DNA from: Physocladia obscura
Taxonomy: Eukaryota; Chytridiomycota; Chytridiomycetes; Chytridiales; Chytriomycetaceae
Assembly (NCBI GenBank): GCA_027596945.1
Contig: JADGJH010001360.1
Span: forward strand, 1 to 10,440
Reading direction: 5' to 3'
Length of the DNA: 10,440 bases
The position numbers were made by a program, and so were the translations under genes. The notes under the pieces were generated by a model that ran no database searches, was not told the DNA's origin, and saw only the letters and a program-made list of their open reading frames with translations. Below are positions 8,389 through 10,440 of the stretch, one piece after another; within the stretch, counting starts at the first letter, position 1, and every line of letters starts with the position of its first letter.

Positions 8389-8576
8389 ACCAAGAAATTG
8401 TGCAACAGAAATGAGGAAATTTAACTTCTGACTTTTTTCTCATAAATTTGAATCAGAAATTAAATTAAAATAGAATAGTTTATGTAAGGCACAAGTGTGG
8501 GATTTTTATTCAGTGTTCTATTTTCAGAAAATAAACAAGAAATTTTTGAATCTGCAGGTGCAGGATTCAACAGAAG
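8389..8576 (+). repeat. Dispersed repeat, copy B
   Basis: Second copy of the element at 3583-3812, about 4.8 kb away, same orientation, shorter by an internal gap. Recognisable from ACCAAGAAATTGTGCAACAG at the start to CAGGATTCAACA at the end. The plus frame 8495-8698 (67 codons) crosses the copy and continues into unique DNA reading GYCLVTLGTYVEGSMN. That frame shares only the NLQxQDST part with copy A, so I do not annotate it as a gene. Confidence 0.8.
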
Positions 8577-8977
8577 GATACTGCTTGGTTACTCTTGGGA
8601 CCTATGTTGAAGGTAGTATGAATCCAAGCTGTATGGAAAATGAACTTGACTCTTTATTACCAAATCAAACACAATTAACAGAGCATCACCATTTCTGACA
8701 TTAAGCAGAAGTTATGCATACATATAAATTGTAGCACTTTGTGTGACAAGAAAAATGGTTTAAAAGAGTGATTGGTTTTTATTTTGTGTTTGCAAAAATT
8801 TTGGACAATGGAAGAAATAGAATAAGGAAAAAAGAATCTGACCAGAAAAAATCCATATTACATACAATTGTGACATAGATTGCAACAACCTAGTAAAAGC
8901 TCAGACATTTCCTAAATTCATGCTGGACTTAATTTCCCCTTGATTTGCTGTAGTTAGTTTTAAATTCTTCAATGAAG

Positions 8978-9175
8978 ATGTTGCAGGGTCAGGTTACTGA
9001 CTCTCCATTGTTTACTAGCTTTGAATTGATTGACTGGCTTTGGGGGCAATGACTGATCCTTAAACTTTGATGATGAAGCAATCTATCAACTGATGAAGAA
9101 GATGATTCACCTGGTGAAAGCTCCGGTGAAGAACTTAGAGTTGATCTAGAACCTGTTAAGGTCAACTGGATCTAA
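8978..9175 (+). pseudogene. Coding-like relic ending in an acidic peptide
   Basis: One frame reads ATG at 8978 then QGQVTDSPLFTSFELIDWLW up to a TGA at 9050. After three consecutive TGA codons it reopens at 9077-9175 as SNLSTDEEDDSPGESSGEEL plus a short tail ending KVNWI. Both parts have non-random composition and the same frame. TGA stops are what CGA arginine codons become after CpG deamination, which fits a decayed gene, though three in a row is odd. The acidic D/E/S stretch resembles linker regions of many nuclear or transposon proteins and does not identify a family. Confidence 0.3.
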
Positions 9176-9221
9176 TGGGAGCCAAGTAGTCTCAAAGTTC
9201 TAGAGAAATGAGGAATCAAGC

Positions 9222-9236
9222 AAAAAAAAAAAAAAA
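9222..9236 (+). repeat. Poly(A) tract of 15
   Basis: Uninterrupted A15 about 47 nt past the end of the acidic relic frame. It could be the tail of a retrotransposed copy, but I find no target-site duplication around it. Confidence 0.6.
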
Positions 9237-9700
9237 TAGTATTCAAACTTATGGTAGAATATGTAATTAGAAGAATTATGTACTTAAAATCATCTGCAAC
9301 ACATCTTGAGGGAAGGTGTTAAAGTGAAAGAATGTTCCAGCTTAACTAATAATAATAAAGTAAAAGAAAGGGGAATTTTAATTTATGGGCAACTCTTACT
9401 TTACTCAATCTTGTTGTATATGTTTGGTTCAGTTTTGCTCCTTTCAATCTTGCTGCACTTAATCCATACAATTTCTCTAATCTGACTCTGTTGTGGGCAT
9501 GCCTGCAAAATATGTTAATAATATCCGAAGTCTTGTTTCTTTACATTTTGCAAATTAGTCTTGAGGCAGCTGTTGTCTCCTCCAAGTTAGGCTCTTTGAA
9601 TTATTTTATTTTTATTTTTGCTTATTTCTTTCATACCTTTTCATTCACCCTATGGTAATTTTGTTTATCTTATATATGGGTTATTTTTACTTCTTTGCGG

Positions 9701-10009
9701 GGAATCTCATTCCTGTTTTTTCTTTCTTTTCGGGGGTGGGTAATTTATGAAAATGGGAAGCCACACAACCCTATTGATAGGGCGAGAAAGCCAAGAGTTG
9801 CAAAAAAAGAGGGCGTACTGCGGCGGGAGGGATGGATAGAGTCTAGTTGCAGGAAGGAGTGAATGAGGGCCGGGGGAGTGTGTGTGGGGGTGGATTTGCA
9901 GGGTGGCACTAATCAGATCGAAAGCGTGTCTCTGTGCGTCGGGGCATTTCATTATTTTATTTCGACTTTTGCACCAATTGAAATCACTCAATTTGTTTCT
10001 CTGAAAGGA
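9701..10009 (+). promoter_or_regulatory. Putative promoter and 5' leader of the methyltransferase gene
   Basis: Composition switches here from AT-rich to GC- and CpG-rich. A TATATAT sits at 9671-9677, just upstream. A CCAAT pentamer is at 9974-9978, about 32 nt before the chosen ATG, rather close for a classical CCAAT box. G-runs occur at 9867-9903. An ATG at 9863 is in frame with the gene and no stop intervenes, so part of this stretch could be coding if the longer start is used. Confidence 0.4.
9867..9903 (+). promoter_or_regulatory. G-run cluster with G-quadruplex potential
   Basis: Four G-runs on the plus strand: GGG 9867-9869, GGGGG 9872-9876, GGGGG 9886-9890 and GGG 9901-9903, with loops of 2, 9 and 10 nt. 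The loops are long, so stability would be modest. If transcribed it would lie in the 5' leader. Confidence 0.35.
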
Positions 10010-10440
10010 ATGAGCGACTCGAAGGGAAAGAAGCTTCAGCTGGACTTTGTGCCGGTGTCCGCGTCGGCGCCGGTGCGCGTGCCCGGAGCGCCGCCACCGC
10101 TTGTATTTGTGGAGGGCGCCGGGTCCGGCACGTTCTCCAACGCGCGGCTGGCGGCGGCCGTGGTTGGCGCGCCGCTGGTTGTGCTCGTGGCGCTCGGGCT
10201 CGCGTGGGCCTGGTACCCCGTGCTGCTCGCCGTGCTGGCCCTGCCCGCCTTCGCCGTCTACAACGTGCTTTACGCGCGCGTCGCCGCCCCCATCCGCCCC
10301 CACGCCGGCCGCCTGCCAAACAAGCCGCGCGACGTCTACCTCGACGTCAAGGACCGCGCCCTGGCTGCCCGCTTCCCAACAAAGATCCCTATGGAAACCT
10401 TCTTTGAGGCCTACTTTGACGAGCAGATCGACCTGCAAGC
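10010..10440 (+). CDS. Probable sphingolipid C9-methyltransferase, N-terminal part (cut by window end)
   Basis: Likely the S-adenosylmethionine-dependent enzyme that adds the C9 methyl branch to the sphingoid base of fungal glucosylceramides, acting at the ER or Golgi membrane. The 143 visible residues match the family's N-terminal layout: a short cytosolic segment, GTFSNARLAAA (about 40-50), two adjacent hydrophobic helices (about 47-68 and 69-90), then LPNKPRDVYLDVKDRALAAR and IPMETFFEAYFDEQIDL (126-142), typical of the region before the cyclopropane-synthase-like methyltransferase domain. That catalytic domain lies beyond the window, so activity cannot be judged. No intron is visible so far. 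The start at 10010 has a purine at -3 and gives the expected short N-terminus; an in-frame ATG at 9863 would add 49 residues. The gene is far more GC-rich than the rest of the window, mainly at third positions, which may reflect codon preference. Confidence 0.8.
   Translation, partial: MSDSKGKKLQLDFVPVSASAPVRVPGAPPPLVFVEGAGSGTFSNARLAAAVVGAPLVVLVALGLAWAWYPVLLAVLALPAFAVYNVLYARVAAPIRPHAGRLPNKPRDVYLDVKDRALAARFPTKIPMETFFEAYFDEQIDLQ

Larger units (their letters stand above)
6113..9700. other. Long AT-rich, CpG-poor intergenic region with decayed repeats
   Basis: About 3.6 kb with no convincing intact gene. Only about ten CpG are present, and nearly all sit in short, less AT-rich, coding-like islands (6361-6575, 7281-7490, 8057, 9124). 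It contains low-complexity tracts, a diverged local duplication, repeat copy B and relic frames listed separately. 6113-6340 should contain the promoter of the minus-strand F-box-like gene, without a clear core motif. Minus-strand frames at 7557-7795 overlap one another and look non-coding. Confidence 0.65.

Noticed and set aside
9707..10438. Minus-strand 243-codon frame, the second longest in the window
   Set aside because: Arginine/glycine/histidine-rich antisense of the GC-rich methyltransferase gene and its leader; GC-rich DNA rarely contains stops, so length is not evidence here.
1..10440. CRISPR array, operon or prokaryotic mobile element
   Set aside because: No regularly spaced repeats, no ribosome-binding-site gene strings, and spliceosomal introns show the DNA is eukaryotic.

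Overview
The window looks like nuclear DNA of a fungus, most probably an early-diverging (chytrid-like) one. Three things point there. A transporter gene is split by three short GT-AG introns (70-89 nt). A gene at the right edge resembles sphingolipid C9-methyltransferase, an enzyme typical of fungal glucosylceramide synthesis. A full-length F-box-like protein has the general look of the F-box families that are large in such genomes. The chytrid placement is an inference; the fungal placement is better supported.

Layout. 1-130 is a cluster of short inverted repeats built on GGGACAAA/TTTGTCCC. 447-1701 (minus) is a four-exon gene for a triose-phosphate-translocator/SLC35-type nucleotide-sugar or sugar-phosphate transporter, 338 residues after splicing. 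1702-5026 is AT-rich, CpG-poor DNA with simple repeats, a 23-bp palindrome, copy A of a dispersed repeat (3583-3812) and a weak ankyrin-like coding relic. 5027-6112 (minus) is an intronless 361-residue F-box-like gene. 6113-about 9700 is again AT-rich and CpG-poor, with low-complexity tracts, a decayed 172-bp-period duplication, copy B of the dispersed repeat (8389-8576) and several short coding-like islands that I read as relics. From about 9700 the composition becomes GC- and CpG-rich and leads into the methyltransferase gene, which starts at 10010 (plus) and runs off the window.

The three genes show no operon-like or pathway link. The F-box protein would act in ubiquitin-mediated turnover, the transporter in a Golgi, ER or plastid-type membrane exchange, and the methyltransferase in membrane sphingolipid modification.

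I found no clear undescribed multi-gene system. The most informative signal is in the DNA itself. The two copies of the dispersed repeat differ at six places as CA in one copy and TG in the other, the pattern left when an ancestral CpG is deaminated on opposite strands. Together with the near absence of CpG between genes and its abundance inside them, this suggests cytosine methylation or a RIP-like process acting on repeats, with a boundary that seems to fall inside the F-box gene.
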